A stretch of 31,018 nucleotides of DNA from a virus, in IMG/VR virus record IMGVR_UViG_3300032675_000094, positions 1-31,018 of that record, one strand, 5' to 3'. This document shows, one piece after another, positions 14,240 to 22,035 of this stretch. The position numbers and the translations under genes are program-made. The stretch's first letter is position 1. Every line of letters begins with the position of its first letter. A model generated the notes under the pieces. It saw nothing but the letters and a program-made list of their open reading frames with translations. It searched no databases and was not told where the DNA came from.

Positions 14240-14935
14240 ATGGTAATATACAAAGCAGAGTTTCCGAATAAAAAGGTTTATATTGGTAAAACTAAAAATT
14301 TTCAGATTAGAAAGACTAAACATTTTTATAGTATAAGATATGATAAAAAAACTAAAATGATAAAAGCTATTATCAAATATGGCTTTGAAAATATAATATG
14401 GGATATTATATTTGAGACAAATGATGAAAATATATTAAATCAGAAAGAAATTGAATTAATAAAAAAATATGATTCTATTATTAACGGTTATAATACATCT
14501 ATAGGCGGAGATGGTGGTGATACAATCTCACATAATGAAAATAGAAATGATATAATTAAAAAACAACTAAAAACAAAAGGTAAAAATATAGATGATTATA
14601 TCATAATAGATGAAGAATTAAAAAATAAAATTATTGAAGAATATACAATTAATTATTTAAGTATAAGAAAAATAGCAAATATTTATAATATAAATAAAAA
14701 AAGAATAAATAAAATTTTAATAAACAAAAATATAGAAATAAATTCTAAAAAAGCTAAAGAAACCAATTCAAAAAAATTATCAGTAGAACAAACTAAAAAA
14801 ATTATTCTTCTATATAAAGAAGGTTTATCTATTAATAAAATATCAAAAATAGAAAAATTAACAACAATGTTAATAAGTAGAGTACTACATGAACAAAAAA
14901 TAAGAATATCAAAAAGATTTTTAACAAATGAATAA
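14240..14935 (+). CDS. GIY-YIG family endonuclease
   Basis: This 231-residue protein has an N-terminal domain starting MVIYKAEFPNKKVYIGKTKN, where VIY...YIG fits the two strands of the GIY-YIG core. QIRKTKH may supply the usual Arg, and LNQKEIELIKKYDS the metal-binding Glu region; it ends GYNTSIGGDGGD. The C-terminus has two helix-turn-helix segments (SIRKIANIYNINKKRINKIL and SINKISKIEKLTTMLISRVL) for site recognition. This matches freestanding phage homing endonucleases of the Seg type. It overlaps the following ribbon-helix-helix gene by 8 bp, so the two are translationally linked. Confidence 0.82.
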   Translation: MVIYKAEFPNKKVYIGKTKNFQIRKTKHFYSIRYDKKTKMIKAIIKYGFENIIWDIIFETNDENILNQKEIELIKKYDSIINGYNTSIGGDGGDTISHNENRNDIIKKQLKTKGKNIDDYIIIDEELKNKIIEEYTINYLSIRKIANIYNINKKRINKILINKNIEINSKKAKETNSKKLSVEQTKKIILLYKEGLSINKISKIEKLTTMLISRVLHEQKIRISKRFLTNE

Positions 14936-15134
14936 AAAAGAAAAAATAACAGGTAATTTATCAATTAGAATTGATAAAAAATTATTAAATCAATATAAAT
15001 CAATATGTGATAAAAATGGTTTTGATATGTCAAAACGTTTAAGAAAGTTTATTGAAACAGAAATTATTTATGATAATTTTGAGTTGAACCTATTCTCTAA
15101 AATAGAGCTAAATAATGATACCAAAAAAATTTAA
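14928..15134 (+). CDS. Ribbon-helix-helix (CopG/Arc-like) DNA-binding protein
   Basis: This 68-residue protein has an N-terminal half (ITGNLSIRIDKKLLNQYKSI and then DMSKRLRKFIETEI) with the beta-strand, helix, turn, helix layout of the RHH fold; SIRID is the DNA-contacting strand. It is coupled to the GIY-YIG gene through an 8-bp overlap and may repress that unit. Its 3' end overlaps the convergent gene by 4 bp. Confidence 0.65.
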   Translation: MNKKEKITGNLSIRIDKKLLNQYKSICDKNGFDMSKRLRKFIETEIIYDNFELNLFSKIELNNDTKKI

Positions 15135-15514
15135 TGACTTATTGTCCATATATCATTAAAAAAATCTTCTGTATCAGTATATCTATTGTAGAGATTTTTA
15201 GAATGATACCCACCAACTATACTACCAGAAAGATCTGTATATGTCATTTTAGTTTTTTGTCTTGGTTTTAATCTTTTTAATTCTAAGAAAACTATCTTAA
15301 CTTGATAAGTGTCATCTTCATTTTTCTGAATAGAATCAACTTTTCTAGTTATCTTAAATTCTTCATTACCGATGATAAAATCGGAACCAATATCAGGTAT
15401 TTTTATTTCATTTTTTGAAACATATTCTAAATCTAATTCAAGGGATATAATAGTTATATCTCTATCAACTACTTTATCCCCGAATTTATTTATTTTGAAA
15501 ATTACTTTGTGCAT
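15131..15514 (-). CDS. Hypothetical beta-rich protein (127 aa)
   Basis: MHKVIFKINKFGDKVVDRDI begins a protein with alternating hydrophobic residues, GNEEFKITRKVDSIQ and TYQVKIVFLELKRLK, typical of a small beta-barrel or sheet. No family is recognised. It lies 3 bp after the bL12-like gene and is probably the last gene of the unit that begins with the PRPP synthetase gene. Confidence 0.6.
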   Translation of the reverse strand: MHKVIFKINKFGDKVVDRDITIISLELDLEYVSKNEIKIPDIGSDFIIGNEEFKITRKVDSIQKNEDDTYQVKIVFLELKRLKPRQKTKMTYTDLSGSIVGGYHSKNLYNRYTDTEDFFNDIWTISH

Positions 15515-15517
15515 TTA

Positions 15518-15919
15518 TTATTTTATTTGCTTAACTAACTCAATTAATCTATCCTCTGATAGAGCAATTAATATATCATCTAAAAAAATAGTTGAATTAA
15601 ACTCTCTTTTAAGTATCTCTACTAATTCCTGTTTATCATCTATTAACCCCAATTGAACTAATTTAAGTTGTCTTCTATAAGAAGAATCATTAAATGTCCA
15701 TTCTATACCTCTTACTTCGCCAAGTCTTTTTAAGAGTTCTTTTTCTTGTTCTAAAGTTAGATCTAAGGTAATTTGAGAAGGTCTGTTATTAACAGCTACT
15801 GATTCTAAAAAATCTTTTGATTCTTTTAATCCCCATCCTGTAAAGTCCTTTATTAGCTTAACCATTCTAAGTTTATCAGGTTCTTTACCAATTGATTTTA
15901 TTGTAAATGTTTTTTCCAT
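15518..15919 (-). CDS. Ribosomal protein bL12 C-terminal-domain-like protein
   Basis: Residues 1-75 of 133 match the bL12 C-terminal domain: FTIKSIGKEPDKLRMVKLIK is followed by DFTGWGLKESKDFLES (25-40). Compare the family pattern K-x-x-V-I-K-x-x-R-x-x-T-G-x-G-L-K-E-A-K-x-x-V-E. In ribosomes this domain recruits and activates translation GTPases (EF-Tu, EF-G, IF2). The N-terminal dimerisation domain and hinge that bind uL10 are absent. Instead there is a novel 55-residue C-terminus (YRRQLKLVQLGLIDDKQELV). It could act as a soluble decoy or adaptor for translation factors, or as a fold reused elsewhere. The neighbours are small phage genes and prs. The domain call is strong and the function is open. 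Confidence 0.72.
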   Translation of the reverse strand: MEKTFTIKSIGKEPDKLRMVKLIKDFTGWGLKESKDFLESVAVNNRPSQITLDLTLEQEKELLKRLGEVRGIEWTFNDSSYRRQLKLVQLGLIDDKQELVEILKREFNSTIFLDDILIALSEDRLIELVKQIK

Positions 15920-15921
15920 TT

Positions 15922-16158
15922 TTATAATAATTTACTTATTTTATAATCTCTTTCTAATTGTTTATTAGTAAACCCACTCCAACTATTTAAGATTTTTTTC
16001 ATTTCTTTTCTTTTCTTTGCTTCTTCAAAGGAATCAAATCTTTTTCTTAAGTAATCAGAACTTTTTAACTCTCTAATAATCTCATCTTTTAACTTATCAG
16101 GATTATCTATACGAGAGTATTTAGTGTCAATTTTTGCTACTTTTAGAAAAAATAACAA
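15922..16158 (-). CDS. Hypothetical basic helical protein (78 aa)
   Basis: The Lys/Arg-rich sequence RKRFDSFEEAKKRKEMKKIL is followed by NSWSGFTNKQLERDYKISKL. Its start overlaps the end of the membrane-protein gene by 16 bp and its stop is 2 bp before the bL12-like ATG. This spacing supports a real gene. No family is recognised. Confidence 0.55.
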   Translation of the reverse strand: MLFFLKVAKIDTKYSRIDNPDKLKDEIIRELKSSDYLRKRFDSFEEAKKRKEMKKILNSWSGFTNKQLERDYKISKLL

Positions 16159-16400
16159 AACATCTTTATATATATATAAATATATCTACCGAAAACTCCA
16201 GTGTAAAATACTCCCCATTCTGTATAAATCTTTTTAAGATAAAAAAACCTTAAAAAGCTACAATCTCTTCCTTCCCCCTCTATAATAATATTAAATATAA
16301 TTTCTAATACTAACATTATTAGACTTACCATATAAAACTTGAATATAAACCCAAGTAATATTAAAAGTAAAATTGAACCGTGAGTTATTAAGTTTTTCAT
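16143..16400 (-). CDS. Small membrane protein (85 aa)
   Basis: An N-terminal run (GSILLLILLGFIFKFYMVSL and on to LEIIFNIII, about residues 8-39) forms one or two transmembrane helices. EGEGRDCSFLRFFYLKKIY follows, then another hydrophobic stretch. The ATG directly abuts the prs stop, so it is co-translated with prs. No family is recognised; an envelope-acting phage protein is possible. Confidence 0.55.
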   Translation of the reverse strand: MKNLITHGSILLLILLGFIFKFYMVSLIMLVLEIIFNIIIEGEGRDCSFLRFFYLKKIYTEWGVFYTGVFGRYIYIYIKMFCYFF

Positions 16401-17333
16401 TTATACTAAATTTAATTCGTGAATACTAATATTTTTATGAAGTCTTTCAATTGCGTTAGAAATAAGGTCAGCACAAGAAATTACTACTAATTTTGGACAA
16501 AATGCCTGTTTATCATAAACATCACTTATCGTATCAGATACGATAATTTCTGTTAAAACTGATTTATTTATATTATCAATAGCAGGTCCGCTTAATATAC
16601 CATGTGTAGCTATCGCCCTAACTGTTTTTGCCCCTGAATTTTTTAATAATTCAGCTGCTTTACATAAAGTTCCTGCTGTATCACACATATCATCTACAAT
16701 AACAACATTTTTGTCTTTAACATCCCCAATTAATTCCATTGAATGGATTTCATTAGGTTTAATTCTTTTTTTGTTAATTACTGCAAATCCAGCGTTTGGA
16801 AATGCTTTTCCAAAATCAGTGTTCTTTTTCAGAGCACCATGATCGGGAGCACATATTACTATGTCTGATAGTCCTATATTTTTAATATACTCAGTAAATA
16901 TTTTATTTCCATTTAAGTGAATAACAGAAGTGTTATAAAACCCTTGAATAGATGAGCTGTGTAAATCAATAGTTATTAACCTATTCATACCTACTTTTTC
17001 TAAAACATCACTCATCATTTTAGCTCCGATTGAAGAGCGAATATGGTCTGTTTTATCTTGTCTAGAATATCCTTGAAAAGGGGCAACAAGTGTAAATGAT
17101 TTAACTCCTGCTCTTTTGGCAGCATCAATTACTAATAAAGTTTCTACAATTGAATCGGAACCTTTTGTACTTTGTACAAAAAATAATTCTTCATCTCTAA
17201 TGGACTCTGTAAATCTTGGTAAGATTTCACCATCAGCAAATTTTTCAATGCTTAATTCTCCATTATATAAATCGAGATTTTGCATAATTAAGTCAGATAA
17301 GTCTTGACTTGATGAACCTGAATAAATTTTCAT
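16401..17333 (-). CDS. prs: Ribose-phosphate pyrophosphokinase (PRPP synthetase)
   Basis: I choose the ATG at 17333 (MKIYSGSSSQDL, 310 residues; bacterial Prs is about 315); an upstream ATG at 17402 would run into the previous gene. Signatures are FADGEI, the catalytic flexible loop FQGYSRQDK, the metal-binding IDLHSSSIQGFY, and the PRPP loop VVIVDDMCDTAGT. The enzyme makes PRPP from ribose-5-phosphate and ATP, for nucleotide and NAD synthesis. A close homologue, Adps of the phage NAD-restoration pathway NARP1, pyrophosphorylates ADP-ribose instead and is often annotated as Prs, so substrate choice is uncertain. APDHGALKKN differs from the usual PD-x-G-G. It sits just after a MazG-like gene with its own terminator. 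Confidence 0.9.
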   Translation of the reverse strand: MKIYSGSSSQDLSDLIMQNLDLYNGELSIEKFADGEILPRFTESIRDEELFFVQSTKGSDSIVETLLVIDAAKRAGVKSFTLVAPFQGYSRQDKTDHIRSSIGAKMMSDVLEKVGMNRLITIDLHSSSIQGFYNTSVIHLNGNKIFTEYIKNIGLSDIVICAPDHGALKKNTDFGKAFPNAGFAVINKKRIKPNEIHSMELIGDVKDKNVVIVDDMCDTAGTLCKAAELLKNSGAKTVRAIATHGILSGPAIDNINKSVLTEIIVSDTISDVYDKQAFCPKLVVISCADLISNAIERLHKNISIHELNLV

Positions 17334-17348
17334 ATTTTTATATTTTTT

Positions 17349-17361
17349 TATTTCATATATC
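17349..17361 (-). promoter_or_regulatory. Putative promoter variant before prs
   Basis: On the minus strand this reads TTGATATATGAAA, a variant of the common motif, placed between the terminator of the MazG-like gene and the prs start. An inverted repeat TTTTCATAT/ATATGAAAA spans the prs start codon and the far side of this element. Confidence 0.4.
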
Positions 17362-17371
17362 AAATATATGA

Positions 17372-17409
17372 AAAATTCTTGATAAAAAAAATTATTTATC
17401 AAGAATTTT
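17372..17409 (-). terminator. Hairpin terminator at the end of the MazG-like gene
   Basis: Perfect 15-bp arms (17372-17386 and 17395-17409; AAAATTCTTGATAAA and its complement) enclose an 8-nt loop. On the minus strand the hairpin includes the last codons and stop, and is followed by TT and then the prs promoter region. Confidence 0.75.
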
Positions 17410-17856
17410 AGCTAAGTCAGCAGGAGAATAATTAATACATTTTAGTACTTTATTATCAATAGATCTATAAACCATCCATTTATCTCCAACTTTTTCTATA
17501 TGACTTTCTGTTCCATCTCTATCTAAATAAAATTGAACAGTTAATAATGCCTCTTCTTCAGAATTACATGCTTTACTCATATTTGAACGTTGGATCTCAT
17601 CAAACGCTTCGTCAAATATATTACCTAAACCAAACTCTAAAATAGAACCGTTTAATACAAAAAGTAAATCTCCAAGACCATCTAAGATGCCTACTAAATC
17701 ATTACTTTTTATACAATCTTTTATTTCATCTAATTCTTCTTGCATTAGATTAATACGTAATTCACACCTATCTTTTGAAGGTATTTGAGGAGTTTCTAAT
17801 ACAGGAGCTTTAAAAGTCTCGTGAAACTCTTTAACTTGTGTTAATGTTTTATTCAT
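17392..17856 (-). CDS. MazG/HisE-like nucleotide pyrophosphohydrolase
   Basis: This 154-residue protein has an N-terminal domain with the all-alpha NTP-pyrophosphatase signature. VKEFHETFKAP is followed by LRINLMQEELDEIKD (E40, E41, E44), then ILDGLGDLLFVLNG (D59, D63), and ends AFDEIQRSNMSK. The EExxE...ExxD-like acidic residues bind Mg. Family members hydrolyse (d)NTPs or phosphoribosyl-ATP to monophosphates, and phage versions are thought to tune nucleotide pools or lower (p)ppGpp. The C-terminal 50 residues (HIEKVGDKWMVYRSID) form a short extra strand-rich region. Adjacent prs suggests a joint role in nucleotide supply. Confidence 0.75.
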   Translation of the reverse strand: MNKTLTQVKEFHETFKAPVLETPQIPSKDRCELRINLMQEELDEIKDCIKSNDLVGILDGLGDLLFVLNGSILEFGLGNIFDEAFDEIQRSNMSKACNSEEEALLTVQFYLDRDGTESHIEKVGDKWMVYRSIDNKVLKCINYSPADLAKILDK

Positions 17857-17906
17857 ATTTTTATATTTTTAATTTATAACTCAAAATATAATTTTAGTTT
17901 AATTGA

Positions 17907-17920
17907 TTTTTAATATATAA
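17907..17920 (+). promoter_or_regulatory. Putative phage promoter (17925 gene)
   Basis: TTTTTAATATATAA ends 4 bp before the ATG at 17925. It lies in the divergent region facing the MazG-like gene. Confidence 0.65.
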
Positions 17921-17924
17921 CCTT

Positions 17925-18800
17925 ATGAATAATATTAAAAATTTTTTAGAATTTAATCTAAATGAACAACTTAATTTTAAATCTTTAGAAGCAGGATTTA
18001 CTAACGCCACGACAAAATTTTCAAATATAAATTTATCAGGCGAAGATAAAGATCAAATAGTAAAAACTAATTTGAAAAATTATATAGAAGCTTTATTTAA
18101 GACTATAATAAATAATTCAAGTGAATTAAAAGATACTAATGACCAATTTATAGATGATATAATTACTGAATTAAGCGATTTTAAAGAAAAGATTATTAAA
18201 ATAATAACAGATAATTTAAACGATCCTAATTTAAGTGAATTTATGACTAAATTTATAGATGATATTATTGTATTTTTTCAAAATAAATCTAATAAAGATA
18301 TTATTAATAATGGACTTCTTAATGTAAAAGAAGATCAAAAAGAAAATAAATTTAGAGGGGCTTGTGATTCTTTAAAAGAAAAAGTTTTTTCATTAATAGA
18401 TAATTATAAAAAATTAGAAAAAGTTGAGAACAACTTTACTAAAGAACAATTATCTCAAATGGTAAATAAAGGTATTGTGTATTTTAAATTAGATGGTTAT
18501 GATGAACAACATAAAGATAAAGTCGGAAGTGGGATAGTAACTAAATATGATTCTGAGAAAGATATTATTACTATAAATGATAGTGAAGGAAAGGTTATAG
18601 ATAAAAAAATATCAGATATTTTAAAAGCAGAAGATCTTAATTCAATTAACGATAAAATTAAAATGAATTTAAGTGGTATGAAAGATGATTCTAAAAAAAT
18701 GTCATTAATTCTTAAGTTTATTGATTTTATTAATAAAGAAGGTAATGTTGAAGATTCATCTTTAGGACAAATAAAAAATTTATTAAATAATGCTAAATAA
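17925..18800 (+). CDS. Hypothetical protein with capsid-targeting-like N-terminus
   Basis: This 291-residue protein begins MNNIKNFLEFNLNEQLNF. The K-x-F-x-x-F...L-N-E block resembles the T4 internal-protein leader MKTYQEFIAE, which targets proteins to the prohead and is cleaved after L/I-x-E by gp21. The rest is Lys/Asp/Asn-rich and largely helical. A central strand-rich piece (GIVYFKLDGYDEQHKDKVGS, then GIVTKYDSEKDIITINDSEG) looks like a small SH3-like barrel. An internal or packaged virion protein is a reasonable guess. It overlaps the next gene by 11 bp. Confidence 0.6.
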   Translation: MNNIKNFLEFNLNEQLNFKSLEAGFTNATTKFSNINLSGEDKDQIVKTNLKNYIEALFKTIINNSSELKDTNDQFIDDIITELSDFKEKIIKIITDNLNDPNLSEFMTKFIDDIIVFFQNKSNKDIINNGLLNVKEDQKENKFRGACDSLKEKVFSLIDNYKKLEKVENNFTKEQLSQMVNKGIVYFKLDGYDEQHKDKVGSGIVTKYDSEKDIITINDSEGKVIDKKISDILKAEDLNSINDKIKMNLSGMKDDSKKMSLILKFIDFINKEGNVEDSSLGQIKNLLNNAK

Positions 18801-19416
18801 TATTAAATTAGAAAAAATAAGAAATAAAATTATTGAATTTGCTAAAAGTAATGATTTAGGAGGGTATCAAGATTATGTAGATACATTAGTAAAAAATGGA
18901 TCTAACCAATATTTACAAACTATTTTTATTACAGATTATAATATCAATTATAAAAATTTTAGTACAATTGATATTATGAAAAAAAATACATTTAATATTA
19001 TTCGCTTAATTGCTTGTAATAACTTAGAACAAATTGAAATAAAAACTTTCTTAGACCAAAATAATTTAAAACAAATAGGTAAAGATATTATTGTTAATAC
19101 AGGAACTTATTCTGGTAAACATTTAGGAAAAATTGAAATATCTGATATAAATCCTAACGATGTTTATTATACAAGTCAATTTATTTATAATTTTACAGGA
19201 CAAAGAGATTTTTATAGTAAAATGGAATTATATAGTGTAACTTATTCCTATACAGGAACTTATAGTAATGGGAATTGGATTAAAGAAGATTTGAAAATGG
19301 ACATAACAGATAATGTAGTTACTACATACAATAATGGTATTGTATTATCAATAACTACATACTCCAATACTATACCTTATTTAGATAAATATAAAATAAT
19401 AATAAATAGTTTATAA
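18790..19416 (+). CDS. Hypothetical protein (208 aa)
   Basis: The N-terminal half is helical (KLEKIRNKIIEFAKSNDLGG). The C-terminal half is rich in strands and Tyr/Thr (MELYSVTYSYTGTYSNGNWI), as in small beta-sandwich proteins. Its start lies within the previous gene's last codons in another frame, so the pair is co-transcribed. Its 3' end overlaps the convergent nuclease gene by 6 bp; a weak AATAATAA/TTATTATT dyad spans the junction. No family is recognised. Confidence 0.6.
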   Translation: MLNNIKLEKIRNKIIEFAKSNDLGGYQDYVDTLVKNGSNQYLQTIFITDYNINYKNFSTIDIMKKNTFNIIRLIACNNLEQIEIKTFLDQNNLKQIGKDIIVNTGTYSGKHLGKIEISDINPNDVYYTSQFIYNFTGQRDFYSKMELYSVTYSYTGTYSNGNWIKEDLKMDITDNVVTTYNNGIVLSITTYSNTIPYLDKYKIIINSL

Positions 19417-20148
19417 CTTATTATTTAAGTATTCTTCTAATGTAGAAGATAAATCATGTGCTTTATATATTTTAGCAGGTTCATTTGGACCTATATGAAC
19501 AAGATAACATGCTTTAATATCTATATCAACTTCTTTAAGAAGTAGTTTATATAAACTAACTTGAATTGAGTATTCATTAATATGATTTTTATAGAAACTA
19601 TCTAAAGGAGCTAATAATTTTTCAAATTTACCTTGTTCATGATCATCATGTGTCATTTGTTTATTACTTTTCCAGTCTAATATAAAAATCTTATCATTCC
19701 AAACAAAAATAGAATCTATCATACCGGCTAATTTCCACTTTTTAGAGAAAATTCTTTGCTCAAATCTGATAGGTTCTAATTTATGTAAATATTCAGCATA
19801 TAGTATATTGAATTTATTTATTCTATCCACTATATCTAAATCATTTGGAATTTTTTGAAGAACTCCGTTAAAATAATTTTCTATCCAATTATGGATACCA
19901 TTACCTATAACTTGGGATCTTTCTGCTAATTGTTTCCACTCTAAAAGAATTTCTTCTTGAGAAACTCCTTTTTCTTCGGCTTTTTTCTTAGACCAAAAAT
20001 CTTCTTCAAACTTTTTATAGAATCTTTCTTTGTATTTAGTTACACTTGTAAAGACTTCTCCCTCATATGTATAGCAATGCTTTTTTGGATCAAATTTGAA
20101 TAAAGGGTCTTCAAATTTCTTTAATTTTTCTAAAATAGAATTTCTCAT
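19411..20148 (-). CDS. PD-(D/E)XK nuclease, RecB/Cas4-like
   Basis: This 245-residue protein carries the full RecB-family nuclease set: GNGIHNWIE (H86), RFEQRIF (E130), LAGMIDSIF (D145) and FILDWKSNK (D158, K160), then INEYSIQVSLYKLLL, the trailing Q-x-x-x-Y helix. Metal-binding H, E, D and D plus the catalytic K are all in place, so it is expected to be an active DNA exonuclease or endonuclease. The family acts in recombination, DNA end processing and host-DNA degradation. Its start codon lies inside a 15-bp perfect inverted repeat. Confidence 0.85.
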   Translation of the reverse strand: MRNSILEKLKKFEDPLFKFDPKKHCYTYEGEVFTSVTKYKERFYKKFEEDFWSKKKAEEKGVSQEEILLEWKQLAERSQVIGNGIHNWIENYFNGVLQKIPNDLDIVDRINKFNILYAEYLHKLEPIRFEQRIFSKKWKLAGMIDSIFVWNDKIFILDWKSNKQMTHDDHEQGKFEKLLAPLDSFYKNHINEYSIQVSLYKLLLKEVDIDIKACYLVHIGPNEPAKIYKAHDLSSTLEEYLNNKL

Positions 20149-20172
20149 AAATCGTTATATGAGAAATTCTAT
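20135..20172 (-). promoter_or_regulatory. Start-codon hairpin of the RecB-like nuclease gene
   Basis: Perfect 15-bp arms (20135-20149 and 20158-20172; ATAGAATTTCTCATA and its complement) enclose an 8-nt loop. The ATG (20146-20148) is in the arm at the 3' side of the RNA. In read-through RNA the AUG would be paired. CATATAA in the other arm may itself be a promoter element. Confidence 0.7.
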
Positions 20173-20191
20173 AAAAAGTTTAGAAAAAATA

Positions 20192-22021
20192 TTAGTTTTC
20201 TGAATTATTATCACTTTCATCAGTAGATGCTTGATTATTCACAGACATTTGTTGAACTAATTCTTGAAGATATGGGGTCATATCAGGGTATAATCTACCA
20301 TTAGAGTTATACCTACCAATAGTTGTTAACCAACCATCCCAAATACTAGTAAAATCTCCTGTTAAAGTATCAGTAAAGTTAGTTGTAATACCTGTAAGTG
20401 ACTGATCTGTTATAGAAACAGTTTCATTAATATTTGAAGGAGCAACATAATTAACATTAGTTTCAGTTGTACTAACACCAGGACTTCTATATCCCGATCC
20501 TCTTCTAGAGGATGGAGTTCTTCTTCTTGGAGAAGTTGTTAAAATTGGGGCTTCATCTTCACCATTTGATTCGTTATCTTCGATAACCCTTCTTTCATAC
20601 ATTGAAGTATTTTGAGGTTCAATACCTGATACATATTCTCTAAGAATACTATCTTCTCTTACTGCTCTTCCTTCGGATTGACGAGAAACTAATGGATCTT
20701 CTGATCTTATTGGAGCAGAATCTGCTGATTCTAAATCAAATTCTTCACCTATAAGATCACCAAGATCTTGGATTGATTGACTTTCATTTCTCAATGATTT
20801 TAACATTTCTCTTTTCTTATTAATCCCTTCCGCTTGTTTTTTTCTTTCAGCTAAAACAAGTTCAATTTTTTCTTTATCATTAAATCTATCATATTCTTCA
20901 TTAAAGATATAATCATCTAATGAATAGTCATACTGAGCATGAGCTTTTAAGATATAACAATCGTAAATATAAGAATGATAAACATTACCATGATATACTC
21001 TTATATCATTTAAGTAACGAAGTTGTGTCGTATCATTTCTATGATAGATAACTCTAGTAATTTCATCAAAGCAATAATCAGAACCTTTATTTAAATAACC
21101 TTCTGTTGAGTTCATAATTTTTAAGTTAAAAACTCCATCAACAGGATAGTTATATAATGTAGAATTATTTACATCAATAAATTTAAATGTATCTAAATAA
21201 GGGAAATATTTGTAATTTGTGTTAAGATTTACTGATAAGTATAAATCTACTTTTTTACCATCTTTTTCAAACCAAACAGAATTGCTAAAATTCTGTTCTT
21301 GTTTGAAGTAATATCCATTAGTTTTTGCCCAATTTTTAAACATACTTGCATAAAAATCGTCATTTGTAGTGTAAATTCTATCCATTATTTTATAAGAACT
21401 TTTTTCAGAAGTAGTATTTTCCGCTTCTATATCCCATAATAATGCTCTACCTATTAAGCGATTATTATCTTTATCTAAAAGACATAACAAACTAACTTCT
21501 TTATTATCTATATAAATAGAGAAGTAGTCTTGACACCTATCATGTTTCATACATGATCCACCTAATGATCCACATAAATCATCATTTATGTTTCTATTAT
21601 AAGACCTATGATGATAGTAGTATTTAATATCTTCACCTTTTACTACTTCAAATTTTACTTTGTTTTCAACTTGACAAGAACGATATACATTAGAAAAAAT
21701 TTCCACATCTTTAGGAGTAAGAAAATTCATAATTGTTTTGTCAAACAACTTTGAAATTATTTTAGCAGGGGAAATATGATACCTTTTTCCTGAACTCCAA
21801 TACTCATTCTCATTAATTGACCCAATTCTATCACAACTCAAATAAGAAATTTTATTTGAATCTGCTTCAGATATAGATAAATAATCTACACCATTTTCTA
21901 TTACAGGTAAAGAATGACCTTCTTTTGAAGATTCCAAAATAAGATTAGCAACAGTAGATGACGATTTTATTCTCTGCAATAACTCACAAAGACCTTCTGA
22001 TATTTTTATTATTTTGCTCAT
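20192..22021 (-). CDS. Large conserved-looking phage protein with disordered C-terminus
   Basis: This 609-residue protein is of unknown function. Residues about 150-260 have a block typical of a phage-specific family: GGSCMKHDRCQDYFSIYIDN, then LLCLLDKDNNRLIGRALLW and KIMDRIYTTNDDFYASMFKN. The middle is rich in His and Tyr (YHRNDTTQLRYLNDIRVYHG). From about 390 it turns acidic and low-complexity, then has an Arg/Ser-rich stretch SPRRRTPSSRRGSGYRSP and an acidic end STDESDNNSEN. The tail is probably disordered and could bind nucleic acid or other proteins. TCATATATGA, a 10-bp palindrome, covers the start codon. Confidence 0.6.
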   Translation of the reverse strand: MSKIIKISEGLCELLQRIKSSSTVANLILESSKEGHSLPVIENGVDYLSISEADSNKISYLSCDRIGSINENEYWSSGKRYHISPAKIISKLFDKTIMNFLTPKDVEIFSNVYRSCQVENKVKFEVVKGEDIKYYYHHRSYNRNINDDLCGSLGGSCMKHDRCQDYFSIYIDNKEVSLLCLLDKDNNRLIGRALLWDIEAENTTSEKSSYKIMDRIYTTNDDFYASMFKNWAKTNGYYFKQEQNFSNSVWFEKDGKKVDLYLSVNLNTNYKYFPYLDTFKFIDVNNSTLYNYPVDGVFNLKIMNSTEGYLNKGSDYCFDEITRVIYHRNDTTQLRYLNDIRVYHGNVYHSYIYDCYILKAHAQYDYSLDDYIFNEEYDRFNDKEKIELVLAERKKQAEGINKKREMLKSLRNESQSIQDLGDLIGEEFDLESADSAPIRSEDPLVSRQSEGRAVREDSILREYVSGIEPQNTSMYERRVIEDNESNGEDEAPILTTSPRRRTPSSRRGSGYRSPGVSTTETNVNYVAPSNINETVSITDQSLTGITTNFTDTLTGDFTSIWDGWLTTIGRYNSNGRLYPDMTPYLQELVQQMSVNNQASTDESDNNSEN

Positions 22022-22035
22022 ATATGATTTTTTAA

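Noticed and set aside
17334-17402. 23-residue N-terminal extension of the PRPP synthetase
   Set aside because: It would begin inside the previous gene and pass through the terminator hairpin. The standard Prs start MKIYSGSSS is at 17333.
19400-19430. Bidirectional terminator between the 18790 and 19411 genes
   Set aside because: Only an 8-bp AT-only dyad (AATAATAA/TTATTATT) is present, without a T-tract, which is too weak to call in this AT-rich sequence.
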